DNA of 64,000 nt from Nitratireductor arenosus (lineage in GTDB: Bacteria; Pseudomonadota; Alphaproteobacteria; Rhizobiales; Rhizobiaceae): contig NZ_WPHG01000003.1 in the NCBI RefSeq assembly GCF_009742725.1, positions 372,001 to 436,000 on the forward strand, written 5' to 3'. Shown piece after piece: positions 8,158 to 18,900 of the stretch (the stretch's first letter is position 1; each line of letters starts with the position of its first letter). A model generated the notes under the pieces. That model searched no databases. It had not been told where the DNA came from and was given only the letters and a program-made list of their open reading frames with translations. The translations under genes were made by a program, and so were the position numbers.

Positions 8158-9918
8158 ATGCAAGCGGCTAGCGAAGAAACGCTCCCGGAAAACAACGCGC
8201 CGCGCAGCGCTGCCGGCCCGGCGCTTGCGCCGATGGCGATCGTGGGCCTGTCCTGCCGGTTCCCCGGCAGCCGGGGCCCGGAAGCGTATTTCCGCTCGCT
8301 GATCGGCGGGGACGACCTTTTTTCGCCGCCGCCGCGCGAGCGATGGCCCTGGTGCGGTAACGACCGGATCGCCGTGCCCAGGGTGGGGGGGCTGGACGAC
8401 GTCTTTGATTTCGACAACGGACTGTTCCGTCTGTCGCCGCGCGAAGCCGAGACGCTCGATCCGCATCAGCGTCTGATGTTGGAGGAGGCCTGGCTCGCGA
8501 TCGAGAACGCCGGCTATGCGCCGGAGGATTTCCGGCGTCGGTCGACCGGCACATTCGTGGCGATGTACAATCAGGACTTCCAGTTCTACGCCCGTGCCGG
8601 AGACTGGGACGAGATCTCGCGGATCTATCTCGCCGCCGGCAGCGCCCATTCGCTCGTGCCCAACCGGATCTCCTATGTCTTCGATCTGCGCGGCCCCAGC
8701 GAGATCGTCGACACCGCGTGTTCCAGCGCCCTCGTCGCCGTCCACCGCGCGGTCGAGGCGATCCGCAACGGCGAGTGCGAACAGGCCATCGTCGGGGCGG
8801 CCAGCCTGCTCCTGGAACCTACCAGGCTCGTGATGCTGCAGGAACTCGGCCTGCTCAGCCCGTCGGGGGAATGCGCCCCATTCGACCGCGATTCCGGCGG
8901 GCAGGTGCTGGGCGAAGGCGTGGCCGCGCTGGTGATCAAGCCCCTGGAGACGGCGCTGGACGACCGCGACACCATTCATGCCCTCATCCTGGCCAACGGC
9001 GTCAATCATCAGGGCGCCTCGTCCGGCGGTCTCACCCGGCCTGATGCCTCCGCACAGGCCGATCTGGTCCGCCGCACCTATCGCCGCCACGGGATCGATC
9101 CGCGGCAGGTCGGCTATGTCGAGGCGCACGGGAACGGAGGCGGCGGCGATCTCAGCGAATTGCTGGCGTTTCAGGCGGTCTTCGCCGAGGGTGTCCGCGT
9201 CGGTTCGGTGAAGGGCAATATCGGCTTCCTCGAGGCGGCCGGCGGCATGTCTCAGATCATCAAGATCGTCATGGCGATCAGGCACGGGGTGGTGCCGGCG
9301 ACACGCGGCCATCGCGGCATCGTGGAAGACACGGAGCTGCGCCCCGGCGCTTGCCGGATCCTGACCGAGAACATCGCGGTTCGGGAGCTTTCGGCGATGA
9401 GCGGTCAGGCCGCTTTCACGGCTGCCGTTCATGCTTACGGGTTGGGCGGTTGCAATGCCCACATCGTCTTGAGCGAACCGCCGCGCCCGCCCGCTGTCGA
9501 CACGGCGCCGGGACTCCTTCCCATTCTGCTTTCCGGCGAGAAGGCGGAAGACCTGCGCGAGCAGGCCGGGCGGCTGTTGCAATGGCTTGACCGCGAGGCG
9601 TCGGTATCGCTCGCCGACCTCGCCTTCACCCTCGCCGCCGGCAGAACCCATCGCGCGTGCCGGAGAGCGCTTCTGGTTTCATCGGGGGACGAACTCGCGA
9701 CGCGGCTATGCGATCTCGCGCGGGGCGCGGAGCGTCTTGAGAACGCGGAGGATGCCGGGGTCGGCACGGACGAACGGGTCGGCGCGGCGTTGAAGCACTG
9801 GCTTGCCGGGGAAACGCTCGACTGGGGGGAGGTCTTGACGGCGGGGCGACGTACGGCGATCGATCCGACGCCGCTGCGCCGCCGCTACTTCCCCCTGCCC
9901 AACCTCCGCGCCGAATAA
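8158..9918 (+). CDS. Stand-alone ketosynthase with altered active site (KS0-like)
   Basis: A 586-residue protein made of a ketosynthase (about 25-445) and a post-KS linker. The nucleophile is intact (VDTACSSA, Cys188) and the first His is present (EAHGNG, His324). In the third catalytic motif the usual NIGH reads NIGF (Phe357), and the normally conserved Thr after the first His motif is changed (HGNGGGGD). KS domains lacking the second His generally fail in decarboxylative condensation but can still accept and pass acyl chains. It carries no AT, KR or ACP. Located with the monooxygenase, it may hold or transfer the chain for oxidation or release. Confidence is high for the fold, moderate for the lack of condensation. 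Confidence 0.88.
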   Translation: MQAASEETLPENNAPRSAAGPALAPMAIVGLSCRFPGSRGPEAYFRSLIGGDDLFSPPPRERWPWCGNDRIAVPRVGGLDDVFDFDNGLFRLSPREAETLDPHQRLMLEEAWLAIENAGYAPEDFRRRSTGTFVAMYNQDFQFYARAGDWDEISRIYLAAGSAHSLVPNRISYVFDLRGPSEIVDTACSSALVAVHRAVEAIRNGECEQAIVGAASLLLEPTRLVMLQELGLLSPSGECAPFDRDSGGQVLGEGVAALVIKPLETALDDRDTIHALILANGVNHQGASSGGLTRPDASAQADLVRRTYRRHGIDPRQVGYVEAHGNGGGGDLSELLAFQAVFAEGVRVGSVKGNIGFLEAAGGMSQIIKIVMAIRHGVVPATRGHRGIVEDTELRPGACRILTENIAVRELSAMSGQAAFTAAVHAYGLGGCNAHIVLSEPPRPPAVDTAPGLLPILLSGEKAEDLREQAGRLLQWLDREASVSLADLAFTLAAGRTHRACRRALLVSSGDELATRLCDLARGAERLENAEDAGVGTDERVGAALKHWLAGETLDWGEVLTAGRRTAIDPTPLRRRYFPLPNLRAE

Positions 9919-9968
9919 ACCGCCCCGTTCATGGCATTATCGAGCCACGCACCGGTGCCGCCGCGCCC

Positions 9969-10805
9969 TCAATCGCTCGGTTTCAGCCCGTAAAATCGCG
10001 CCGCGTTGCGTGAGAATATCCTCGCATCCGCGCTCAGCTCGGCGGGCAGGGCGCGCATCGTCGCCGCAAGCACGTCTCCATATTCGCCGGCCAACCGGCA
10101 CACCGGCCAGTCGCTGCCGAACATCAGCCGCTCCGGTCCGAAACAGGCGACCGCGTGATGAACATAGGGCTGCAGGTCGCAGACGCGCCAGCCTGCCGGG
10201 TCAGCTTCCGTAATCAGGCCGGAGAGCTTGCAGTAGACGTTCTCGAAGCGGGCCACACGCTCGATCGCCGCCCGCCAGGGATCCAGTTCGCCGGAACCGA
10301 TCGGTGGTTTCGACAGATGGTCGATCACCGCCCTCAGCCCCGGTATTTCCTCCAGCACCGTGGCGACATGGCCGAGATGGCGCGGGTAGGTGAGGAAGTC
10401 GAACGCGATGCCGGCTTTGGCGATCGCCTCAAGGCTGCGCATCACCTTAGGCCGCACAATCCAGTCGTCGTCGGGCAGATCCTGCAGCATCGGCCGGATT
10501 CCGACGAATTTCGGCCTGTTTCGGTAGTTCGACAGCTGAGCGCCGAAATCGTCGCTTTCCAGGTCGAGCCAGCCGACCACGCCGGCGATGAAATCCGTGG
10601 TTTCGGCAAGGTCGAGCAGGAAGTCGGTTTCGGCCTGCGTTTGGGCCGCCTGCACGACGATGGTTTTCACCACGCCGAACCGCTGCAATACAGGCGCCAG
10701 ATCATCGGGAAGGTAATCGCGCAACAGGATATCGGGTGCGCCGCGCATCCAGTCATAATCGTTGCGCGCCGGCTTCCACAGATGATGATGCGCGTCGACG
10801 ATCAT
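9969..10805 (-). CDS. COG3618 amidohydrolase, lactonase type
   Basis: A 278-residue metal-dependent hydrolase of the amidohydrolase-2 family. It begins MIVDAHHHLW with the metal-binding HxH, has a conserved DHLSKPP near the middle and ends with the GSDWPV motif carrying the catalytic Asp. Family members include L-fuconolactonase, L-rhamnono-lactonase and the pyrone hydrolase LigI. With the mutarotase and the aldonate-dehydratase-type enzyme it fits the second step of non-phosphorylated L-6-deoxysugar oxidation. It is placed inside the PKS block and faces the ketosynthase, so a role on a lactone or pyrone product is an alternative. Operator copy D lies upstream. Confidence 0.85.
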   Translation of the reverse strand: MIVDAHHHLWKPARNDYDWMRGAPDILLRDYLPDDLAPVLQRFGVVKTIVVQAAQTQAETDFLLDLAETTDFIAGVVGWLDLESDDFGAQLSNYRNRPKFVGIRPMLQDLPDDDWIVRPKVMRSLEAIAKAGIAFDFLTYPRHLGHVATVLEEIPGLRAVIDHLSKPPIGSGELDPWRAAIERVARFENVYCKLSGLITEADPAGWRVCDLQPYVHHAVACFGPERLMFGSDWPVCRLAGEYGDVLAATMRALPAELSADARIFSRNAARFYGLKPSD

Positions 10806-10888
10806 TGTGATGTCCTCGTTCTGGTGCCGTCAGGTGGCCCGGCCGGGCAAAGCCGGCGGAGGGGCAGTTTTGCCCGGGTCCGCCTCGC

Positions 10889-10917
10889 TTGACCCAATCA
10901 TTATACTAGTATTCTAT
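10889..10917 (+). promoter_or_regulatory. Operator copy D between amidohydrolase and PPTase genes
   Basis: TTGACC (10889) and TTCTAT (10912) are 17 bases apart. The element CATTATACTAGTATTCTA (10899-10916) starts 10 bases after the start of the -35, as at copies B2 and C. Its core ATACTAGTAT is a perfect palindrome although overall match to copy C is only 11 of 18. The site could serve both divergent genes. Confidence 0.5.
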
Positions 10918-10976
10918 TCTTTTGAACCAGTGATTTCCATGCGTTCTCTAACGACACTATGGAAGGAGGGGCGAGT

Positions 10977-11861
10977 ATGAGCAGCGGCGCCCCGCTTTGC
11001 GGGCTTGATGATCGCGGTCGTACGGCGTTGCGCAGCCATGCCTCAGCTCTCGTCGGCGGTTCGTGCCGGGTCGACGACCTGGCCGCGGCGCCGTCGCGCC
11101 GGACGCGCATCGACCTGTGGTACGTGCCGCTCGACCATTTCTCGCCGGCGGAACAAGCCGACTGCCTGCAACTCCTGAGCCGCGAGGAGCGGCAGCGTCA
11201 CGAGTCTTTCAAAGCGGAATCGGCCCGCCAACAATATCTCGCCGCTAGAGGGCTCGTGCGCACCAGCCTGTCGCGCTATCGCGACATCGCGCCGAGGGAC
11301 TGGCGCTTCGCGACCAATCGCTATGGCCGCCCCTTCATCGAGGCCTCCCACGGCGTAACCGGCCTGCATTTCAGCCTCTCTCACACCCACGGCATGGTCG
11401 TATGCGCGGTGGGCGGCGTCGCCGAACTGGGCGTCGATGTCGAACATCGCGCCCGCGCGGGCCCTGTCGACGACCTGGCGAAAAGCGTCCTCGCGCCACC
11501 GGAACAGGCCCGTTTTGATGCCTTGGCGGACGATCGGCGCGGCGCGTTCTTCTTCACCCTGTGGACACTGAAGGAAGCCTACCTAAAGGCGCGAGGCCTG
11601 GGGATGTCGCTGCCGGTCGAGGGCGTCTGGTTCGACGTCGATGGCGTGCAGCCGGCGGTGCATTTCACAAACGCCATCGCGGACGATCCTTGGCGCTGGA
11701 CGTTTCGCAGCCGTCAGCTGATGGGCTACGCCCTCGGCATCGCGGTCTCGACATCCGTCGAGCCGGATCTCGTGCTCAGACGGGCGCAACCGATCAACCT
11801 GCCCTCCAGGGGTGAGCGCGGGCAAGCCGCATCTGGCGACGGTGAAGGTCAAAAACGATGA
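10977..11861 (+). CDS. Sfp-type 4'-phosphopantetheinyl transferase
   Basis: A 294-residue enzyme that moves phosphopantetheine from CoA onto the Ser of carrier domains. The three family motifs are present: GLHFSLSHTHG, LGVDVEHRA (magnesium-binding Asp and Glu region) and FFTLWTLKEAYLKARG. The N-terminal part has EERQRHESF and the catalytic-domain entry RQQYLAARGLVR. The ATG at 10977 is preferred over 10959 because GGAAGGAGGGG sits correctly before it. Its probable substrates are the five ACP domains of the adjacent PKS proteins. The C-terminal 40 residues are low complexity and probably disordered. Confidence 0.92.
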   Translation: MSSGAPLCGLDDRGRTALRSHASALVGGSCRVDDLAAAPSRRTRIDLWYVPLDHFSPAEQADCLQLLSREERQRHESFKAESARQQYLAARGLVRTSLSRYRDIAPRDWRFATNRYGRPFIEASHGVTGLHFSLSHTHGMVVCAVGGVAELGVDVEHRARAGPVDDLAKSVLAPPEQARFDALADDRRGAFFFTLWTLKEAYLKARGLGMSLPVEGVWFDVDGVQPAVHFTNAIADDPWRWTFRSRQLMGYALGIAVSTSVEPDLVLRRAQPINLPSRGERGQAASGDGEGQKR

Positions 11862-11878
11862 TCCGGGCCGCGCCCGAC

Positions 11879-11911
11879 TTGTTCGAAGCATCCTATTATA
11901 TTAGAATAACA
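11879..11911 (+). promoter_or_regulatory. Promoter with operator copy E upstream of acyltransferase and PKS
   Basis: TTGTTC (11879-11884), a 17-base spacer and TAGAAT (11902-11907, five of six consensus bases) form a good promoter 150 bases before the acyltransferase. The element TATTATATTAGAATAACA (11894-11911) overlies the -10 and matches copy C in 14 of 18 positions. Its 15-base offset from the -35 is the same as at copy A. It would control the acyltransferase and the large PKS. Confidence 0.6.
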
Positions 11912-12054
11912 AACGATCGGGCGCGTGCCGGCGGACTGCGGGGCCGTCGATTGGAGGAATGCCTCTCCGGCGCAAACGGTCGCAAGGGGGAAGCCTCAGA
12001 CGAGCCGGCTGGTTTGTTGTGGCGGCCGGACGGAGGAAGGAAGGTCACGCGGAC

Positions 12055-12906
12055 ATGGAAGCATTCATCTTTCCGGGGCAGGGCTCGCAGCATCGCGGCA
12101 TGGGAGGGGAGTGGTTCGAGCACGACGAATTCCGCAGGCTCGAGGGCGAAATCGACCAGATTCTCGGCTATTCCATTCGCGCCCTGTGCCTCGAGGATCA
12201 GGACGGCCGGCTGAGACAGACCCAGTTTACGCAGCCGGCGCTCTATGTCGTCAACGCCCTGCATTATTTTCGCGCCATGCGTGAGAACGGGCTTCCATCC
12301 TATGTCGCGGGTCACAGCCTGGGGGAGTTCAACGCGCTTTTCGCCAGCGGCGTGTTCGACTTTCACACCGGGCTCAGGCTCGTCAAGAAGAGAGGCGAAC
12401 TCATGGGGCAGGCGCGCGGCGGCGCCATGGCCGCGGTGATCGGCCCGGATGCCGAAACGCTCGCCGGATTGATCGAGGATCATGCGTTGTCCACGATCGA
12501 CATCGCCAACCACAATTCGCCAAGCCAAACCATCATCTCCGGTCCCGAACCGGATATCGAGGCCGCCGAAACGGCACTCAAGCCGCATGTCGACATGTTC
12601 ATTCCGCTGCCGGTCAGCGCCGCTTTCCACTCGCGTTACATGCAAGATGCCGCCGACGCGTTTCGCCTTGCCCTGGCGGATTTCTCTTTCGGCGAACCCC
12701 GCGTCGGCGTGATGTCGAACGTCACCGCGCAGCCTTATCCGGCCGAAAACGGTTCCGCGGCGATCAAGGATCTGTTGGCGAGACAGATCACCAGCCCGGT
12801 CAGGTGGCAGGACACGGTTCGCCATCTAAGGCGCCTCGGCGTGACCGAATTCAGGGAAGTCGGACCGGGTAACGTTCTGACGAAGCTCGTCGCACAGGTT
12901 CACTGA
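12055..12906 (+). CDS. Trans-acting malonyl-CoA acyltransferase (FabD/PksC type)
   Basis: A 283-residue discrete acyltransferase. The oxyanion-region Gln is in FPGQGSQHRGMG, the nucleophilic Ser in GHSLGEFNAL, the substrate-contact Arg region in VKKRGELM, and the catalytic His with AAFHSRYM. AFHS in that motif fits malonyl rather than methylmalonyl use. The upstream frame back to 11959 is rejected because the fold starts at MEAFIFPGQG. None of the PKS proteins here carries an internal AT, so this enzyme must load malonyl units in trans, which defines the system as trans-AT. It is cotranscribed with the large PKS that starts 71 bases later. Confidence 0.92.
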   Translation: MEAFIFPGQGSQHRGMGGEWFEHDEFRRLEGEIDQILGYSIRALCLEDQDGRLRQTQFTQPALYVVNALHYFRAMRENGLPSYVAGHSLGEFNALFASGVFDFHTGLRLVKKRGELMGQARGGAMAAVIGPDAETLAGLIEDHALSTIDIANHNSPSQTIISGPEPDIEAAETALKPHVDMFIPLPVSAAFHSRYMQDAADAFRLALADFSFGEPRVGVMSNVTAQPYPAENGSAAIKDLLARQITSPVRWQDTVRHLRRLGVTEFREVGPGNVLTKLVAQVH

Positions 12907-12977
12907 CACGTTCCAGGCAAGTCGCGGCCGCGGCCGGGCGACTATGCAGCTCTGGCGAACCCGCACGGTGGGAGACG

Positions 12978-15900
12978 ATGGCAAACACATCCACAACGAA
13001 AATCGCTGAAGCTCCGGCGCGGTTGCTGTTGGACCAGTGCTTCCGGGATGGCGCTCCGAAATACATCGTCGATATCGGCTTCGGCGCAGGCTCATTATCC
13101 GGTCAACTCGAGCAGGCGTTGCGCTCCGAGTATCGGCACCTGCCATCCGGTTCGTTGCCGATGCTGATCGGCTTGAACCCCAATCCCGACACCGACCACG
13201 CCGGCTCCTCCGTGCGCATTGTCCCCGGCCTTTGCGACAGCGGCGCGCTGCTTGCCGAAAAACTGGCAGCACTCGGCGTCACCGACCTCGAGAACGCGGC
13301 CTATATCCATGCTCCAGCCGTGGAGGCAACGCCCGACGCGGCAAGCGCCGCGGCGGCGAGCCTGCTCTTCGACGCCGGATCGTTCGGACCGTGGCTCAGG
13401 CGGCACGGCCTGATCGTTCTGGCCCAACAATCCGCGTTGGAGCCGTCCTCCCCGGTCGAATGGATGCGGGACCCGCAACGATTGTTGCTGACGCTGGCCG
13501 GCGGCGGAGTTTTTCCCGATGCCGGCCCGGCGTTCGAATTGGGGCAGATGTCGGACAAGGACGGGTTTTCGGTCGTTCGCTTCAGGCATCGCGACTATCG
13601 CATTCGTCCCGCCGACAAGGCCGACCTGCCGACATTGGTGGCGTTGGAGAAATCGTGTTGGGCGGTGGGCAGCCGCGCCTCCTCGGCCATGATCCGCGGC
13701 CGGTTGACCCGCTATCCGGCCGGTCAGCTCGCGCTCGAAAACGAACATGGCCTCGTCGGCGCCGTCTACTCGCAACGGGTCGTGAACGACGATTTCGGCG
13801 CTTCGACAATGTTCACGGTCGGCAAACTGCACGACGACGCCGGCCCGCTGGCGCTGCTGCTGGCGCTCAACGTTCTGCCCGAAATGCAGGACAGGAGTTA
13901 TGGCGATCAGCTTCTGGAATTCATGCTTCAGTACTGCGCGGCCACGCCGGGCATAGACGCCGTCATCGGTGTGACGCGCTGCAAGGATTACGCCAAGCAC
14001 GACGGCGTGGACATGTCCCGCTATATCGGGCTGCGGAACGAGCAGGGGCGGCTTGTCGATACCGTGCTTCGCTTTCACGAAATGCACGGCGCCCGAATCG
14101 AAAGGCTGGTTGCGAACTACCGGCCGCGCGATGACGAAAATAGCGGCTTTGGCGTCCTGGTCAGATATGAAGGGTGCCGGCAGCGCAAGGAACTGTCGGT
14201 CGACGCCGCCGCAACGGCGGTCCCGGTCGGCGTGAGCGAGATCGAATCCTTCATCGCCACGACCGTGGCGGCGATCCTCAACGCCGGTGATGGCGCGCGG
14301 ATCGACGTCGCGCGACCCCTGTTCGAGCTCGGCATGGATTCGGCGGACCTGCTCGACCTCCGGGAGCGCATACGCGCGACCTTCGGCGTACGGCTGGAGG
14401 CGACGTTCTTCGCCGAGCACGGCACGTGCGAGCGTATCGCCAAGCATCTGGCGGAGCGGCTTCCGCAGGAACCCGACAACGAGGGAGCCGAGCTCCCAGA
14501 GGCCCCGCAGGCGAGCGCTTCGCCGGCCGCCGGTTCGCCGCCAGCCGAAAGACGCAAGACACCTATGGCAAAAGGCGACGCGATCGCGATCGTGGGCATG
14601 GCATGCAGGCTGCCGGGAGGGATCGAGGACCGGCACAGCTTCTGGGAGATATTGCGCGACGGCAAGGACATGGTCGGCCGGATGCCTGCCGGCAGATGGG
14701 CTTGGCCCGCCGGGATCGACCCGGGCGACACGCATCGCGGCATCGACCGGGGCGGCTTCATCCACGGCGTCGACGAGTTCGACCCGTTGTTTTTCCGCAT
14801 CTCCCCAAAGGATGCCGCAACACTCGATCCCCAGCAGCGATTGATGCTGCAACTGGCCTGGTCGTGCGTCGAGGACGCCGGATATTCGGCGCATGCGCTG
14901 GCCGGGACCGCCACGGGCGTCTATGTCGGGGCGAGCGGCTCCGATTATCAGTTGCGCCTGTGCAGCGAGCAGCTCGAGCATATTGACGGCCACTTCGGAC
15001 TGTCGACATCCGTCGCCCTGCTTGCCAACCGCGTCTCCTATTTCTTCGACTGGAACGGACCGAGCATCCAGGTCGATACGGCCTGTTCCAGCTCGCTCGT
15101 CGCTGTCCACGAGGCGGTCTCGGCGATCAAGAACGGCATGTGCGACCAGGCTCTGGTGGGCGGCGTCAACATCATGTGCCATCCGGCCACCAGCGTCGCG
15201 TTCTATTCGGCCGGCATGCTGTCGAAGGACGGGCGATGCAAGACGTTCGGCCGCGCCGCGGACGGTTATGTTCGCGGCGAGGGCGGCGTCATGTTCCTGC
15301 TCAAGCCGCTGGACGCGGCTCTGGCCGCCGGCGACCGCATTCACGGGCTCATCGCCGGAACGGCGGTCAACCATGGCGGGCAGACCGCGGGTCTGACCGT
15401 GCCGAGCAATGTCAGGCAGGCGGCGCTGGTAAGGCGCGCTCTCGCCCGCGCCGATTTGCCGGCCGACGCCATCACCTATGTCGAGGCGCACGGCACCGGA
15501 ACGGCGCTGGGCGATCCCACCGAGGTCAGGGGGCTCACCGAGGCCTTCGCCGACTGCCGGCACGACCAGGCGGAGCCCTATTGCGGGCTGGGTTCGGTGA
15601 AGACGAATATCGGACATCTGGAAGCGGCGGCCGGCGTGGCGGGTCTGTTGAAGGTGTTGCTGCAACTGCAGCATCAAACGCTGGTCAAGAGCCTTCATTG
15701 CGACGATCTCAATCCGCATATCCGGCTCGACGAGGGGCCGTTCTACGTCGTGCGCGAGAACCGGCCCTGGACGCCGTTGCGCGACGGGGACGGCGATGCG
15801 CTGCCGCGGCGAGCCGGCATCAGCTCGTTCGGCAGCGGCGGCGCAAACGCTCATCTCATCGTCGAGGAATATGTGGAACCAGCCGGTGCGTCCGATCTCG

Positions 15901-18900
15901 CAGCGGACACCGGAGCGCCGGCGATGGTGGTGCTGTCGGCCAAGACCGAGGAGCGGTTGAAGGAGCGCGCGCGGCAATTGCTCGATGCGATCGCGACCTA
16001 CCCGCTGGGCGACGAGCAGCTCGCGAGCCTTGCCTACACGTTGCAGGTCGGGCGCCAGCCGATGGAAATGCGCCTGGGGATCGTCGCGGCCTCGATATCA
16101 GAGCTCGAAGCGACCTTGCGCGCTTACCTGGCCGGAGAGACCGCGATCGAAGGCCTTCAGCGCGGCAGGGTCGCCCGCAACACCGATGCCGCAGACGGCG
16201 CCGGTGCCGCCGATCCTCGGGAAAACCTGGCGAGATGGGTCGAAAACGGCGAGCACGCGAGGCTGCTTGAGCTATGGGTGAAGGGCGTCACGCTCGACTG
16301 GGCGGCGCTTTATGGCGAGAACAGGCCGGCCCGCCTGGCGCTGCCGACCTACCCGTTCGCCAGGGACCGCTACTGGCTGCCGCCGAAACCGACCGCGACC
16401 AGGACCCAGCCTGCCGGGGACGGGCCGGACGCCGCGCGCGCCGGCCTTGCCCACCCGCTTTTGCAAGCGAATATATCCGACCTGTCGGCCCAGCGCTTCC
16501 TGACACGCTTTTGCGGCGACGAGCTCTTTCTCTCCGACCATGTGGTGCAAGGGCGGCGGGTGTTTCCGGCGGTCGCCTATCTGGAGATGGCGCGTGCGGC
16601 CGTATCGCAGTCGGGCCGGGACGCGTCGTGGCGGGCGGGACTCGAACTGAAGGACGTGGTGTGGGCGCAGTCGATCGCGGTCGACGATAGCGCGGTGGAC
16701 GTTGCGATCGGCCTGTCGGCGCGCAACGGGGCCGATATAGCGTGGGAGGTGTCGACCCAAGCTGCCGGGGGGCGGGACGGCGAACGCATTCTGCATTGCC
16801 AGGGGCGGGCCGTGCCTTTGGCCGAGCGCGACGCCCCGGTCGTCGACATAGCGGCGCTGCGGGCGCAATGCCGGTCGACATCGATCCCGGCGCAGGAGTG
16901 CTACGAACGGTTCCGGGCGATCGGCCTGGACTACGGCGCGGCGCAGCGCAGCATGGCCGAACTGTCCGTCGGGACCGATCGGCACGGACGCAAACAGGTC
17001 CTCGCCCGCTTGGCTTTGCCCGATCCGGTGCGGGATGATGTGGCTCGTTATGGGCTTCATCCGAGCATTCTGGACGGCGCCTTGCAGGCGGCGTTGGGGC
17101 TGGATTTCGCGCAGGCGCAACAGGGTGGCCTGTCGCTGCCCTTCGCGGCGGAAGCGGTTGCCGTGTTCGGGCCAAGCCCGTCCAGCGGCTGGGCCTGGGT
17201 GCGCGACAGTGATGGTCGCGATGCGTCGCAGACGTTGCACAAGCTGGATATCGATATTTGCGACGACGACGGGCGAACCAGCGTGGCATTGCGCGGCTTC
17301 ACCATGCGGGCGGCGCGACAGGGCGAGGAAACGCGCCCCGCGACGATGCCGGCCGATAGCGATGCCGTGATGCTGACGCCGGCGTGGGAGACGACCGATC
17401 CCGAACTCGGCGATATTTGGCCGACCGCCTCTGATGCGGTGGCCATTGTCGGCGGCAGCGCCGCGCGCAGGGCGGAATTTCGCGCCCTCTATCCGCAGGC
17501 GCGCCTGATCGAGCTCGAACCGGCGTCCGGCGTGGAGGCGATCGAGGATCGGCTTCATGCGGCGGGAGCCATCGATCACGTCGTCTGGCTCGCGCCGGAC
17601 GATCCGCCGGCCCAGCCGTTGGGGGAGGCGGTGGTCGAAGGCCAGCGGCGCGGCGTTCTACAATGTTTCCGCTTCATCAAGGCGCTGCTCGGACTTGGCT
17701 ATGGCGACCGGCCGCTGGGATGGACGGTGGTCACGACGCAAACCCTGCCGATCGAACGCGGCGAGGCGTTGAATCCGACCCACGCCGGTATGCACGGTCT
17801 GATAGGCTCGATGGCGAAGGAATATCCGACCTGGCGGGTTCGTCTTCTCGACATGCCCCGCGACGGTGACTGGCCCGTCGCCTCCGTGCTGCGAATGCCT
17901 GCGGACGGACACGGCAATCCGTGGGGATACCGGCACGGCGAGTGGTACCGCCGCGCCCTGCTGCCCAGCCGGCTCGAAGGGTCCAGCCCCAGCCTGTATC
18001 GGCGCGGTGGCGTTTATGTCGTGCTCGGGGGCGCCGGCGGCATCGGCGAGGTCTGGAGCGAGTACATGATCCGCACCTATCAGGCGCAGGTGATCTGGAT
18101 CGGCCGGCGCGCCAAGAACGCGGCGATCCAGTCGAAGATCGACCGTCTTGCCGCACTCGGCCCGGCGCCGGACTATCATGCCGCCGACGCGTCGGACGAG
18201 GCGGCCCTCGGGCAGGTGCACGACTTGATCAGACGCGCGCATGGCCAGGTCCATGGCGTGGTCCATTCGGCGATCGTCCTCAACGATTCCAGCCTGGCCA
18301 GAATGCAGGAACCGGCCTTTCTGGAGGCGCTGTCGGTCAAGGTCGACGGTAGCGTTCACCTGGCGCGGGTGTTCGGCCGCGATCCTCTCGACTTCGCCCT
18401 GTTCTTCTCGTCGATGCTGAGTTTCAAGGCCCCGCCGGGGCAAAGCAATTATGCCGCCGGCTGCGCCTTTAAGGATGCGTTCGCCCATCGCCTGGCGCAG
18501 GACCTGCCATGCGCCGTCAAGGTGATGAACTGGGGCTATTGGGGGTCCGTCGGCATCGTCGCCTCACAGGCGTATCGCGAACGCATGGCGCGGCTCGGGC
18601 AAGGGTCGCTGGAACCCGAGGAAAGCATGGCGGCGCTGGAACTGCTTTTGCGTGCGGCGCAAGATCAGGTCGTGTTGCTGAAGCCGACCCGGCCGTTCGC
18701 CGCCGAAGATGGCGTCGCCGGGGATGAGGTGAGCGTCAATCCGGCGGCGTATCCGTCGGCGCTTGCGGGGCTGCAAGCCTCGGTCGCGACACCGGCGCAA
18801 GAGATGCGGCCAGAAAGGGCCGCGGGTTTTGAAGAGATCGAACGATTGCTGCGCCGGCTGCTCTGGGCCCAACTGTGCAAGCTCGGATTTCCGGCCTCGC

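Noticed and set aside
9919-9968. Possible terminator between convergent KS0 and amidohydrolase genes
   Set aside because: The 50-base gap has no convincing stem-loop or T-run.
13095-15977. Long open frame (960 codons) on the minus strand opposite the large PKS
   Set aside because: It mirrors codon structure of the plus-strand PKS domains, shows no domain and is a GC-rich antisense artefact. The same holds for the minus frame 2501-4093 opposite the ABC ATPase and for 4839-6173 opposite the permeases.
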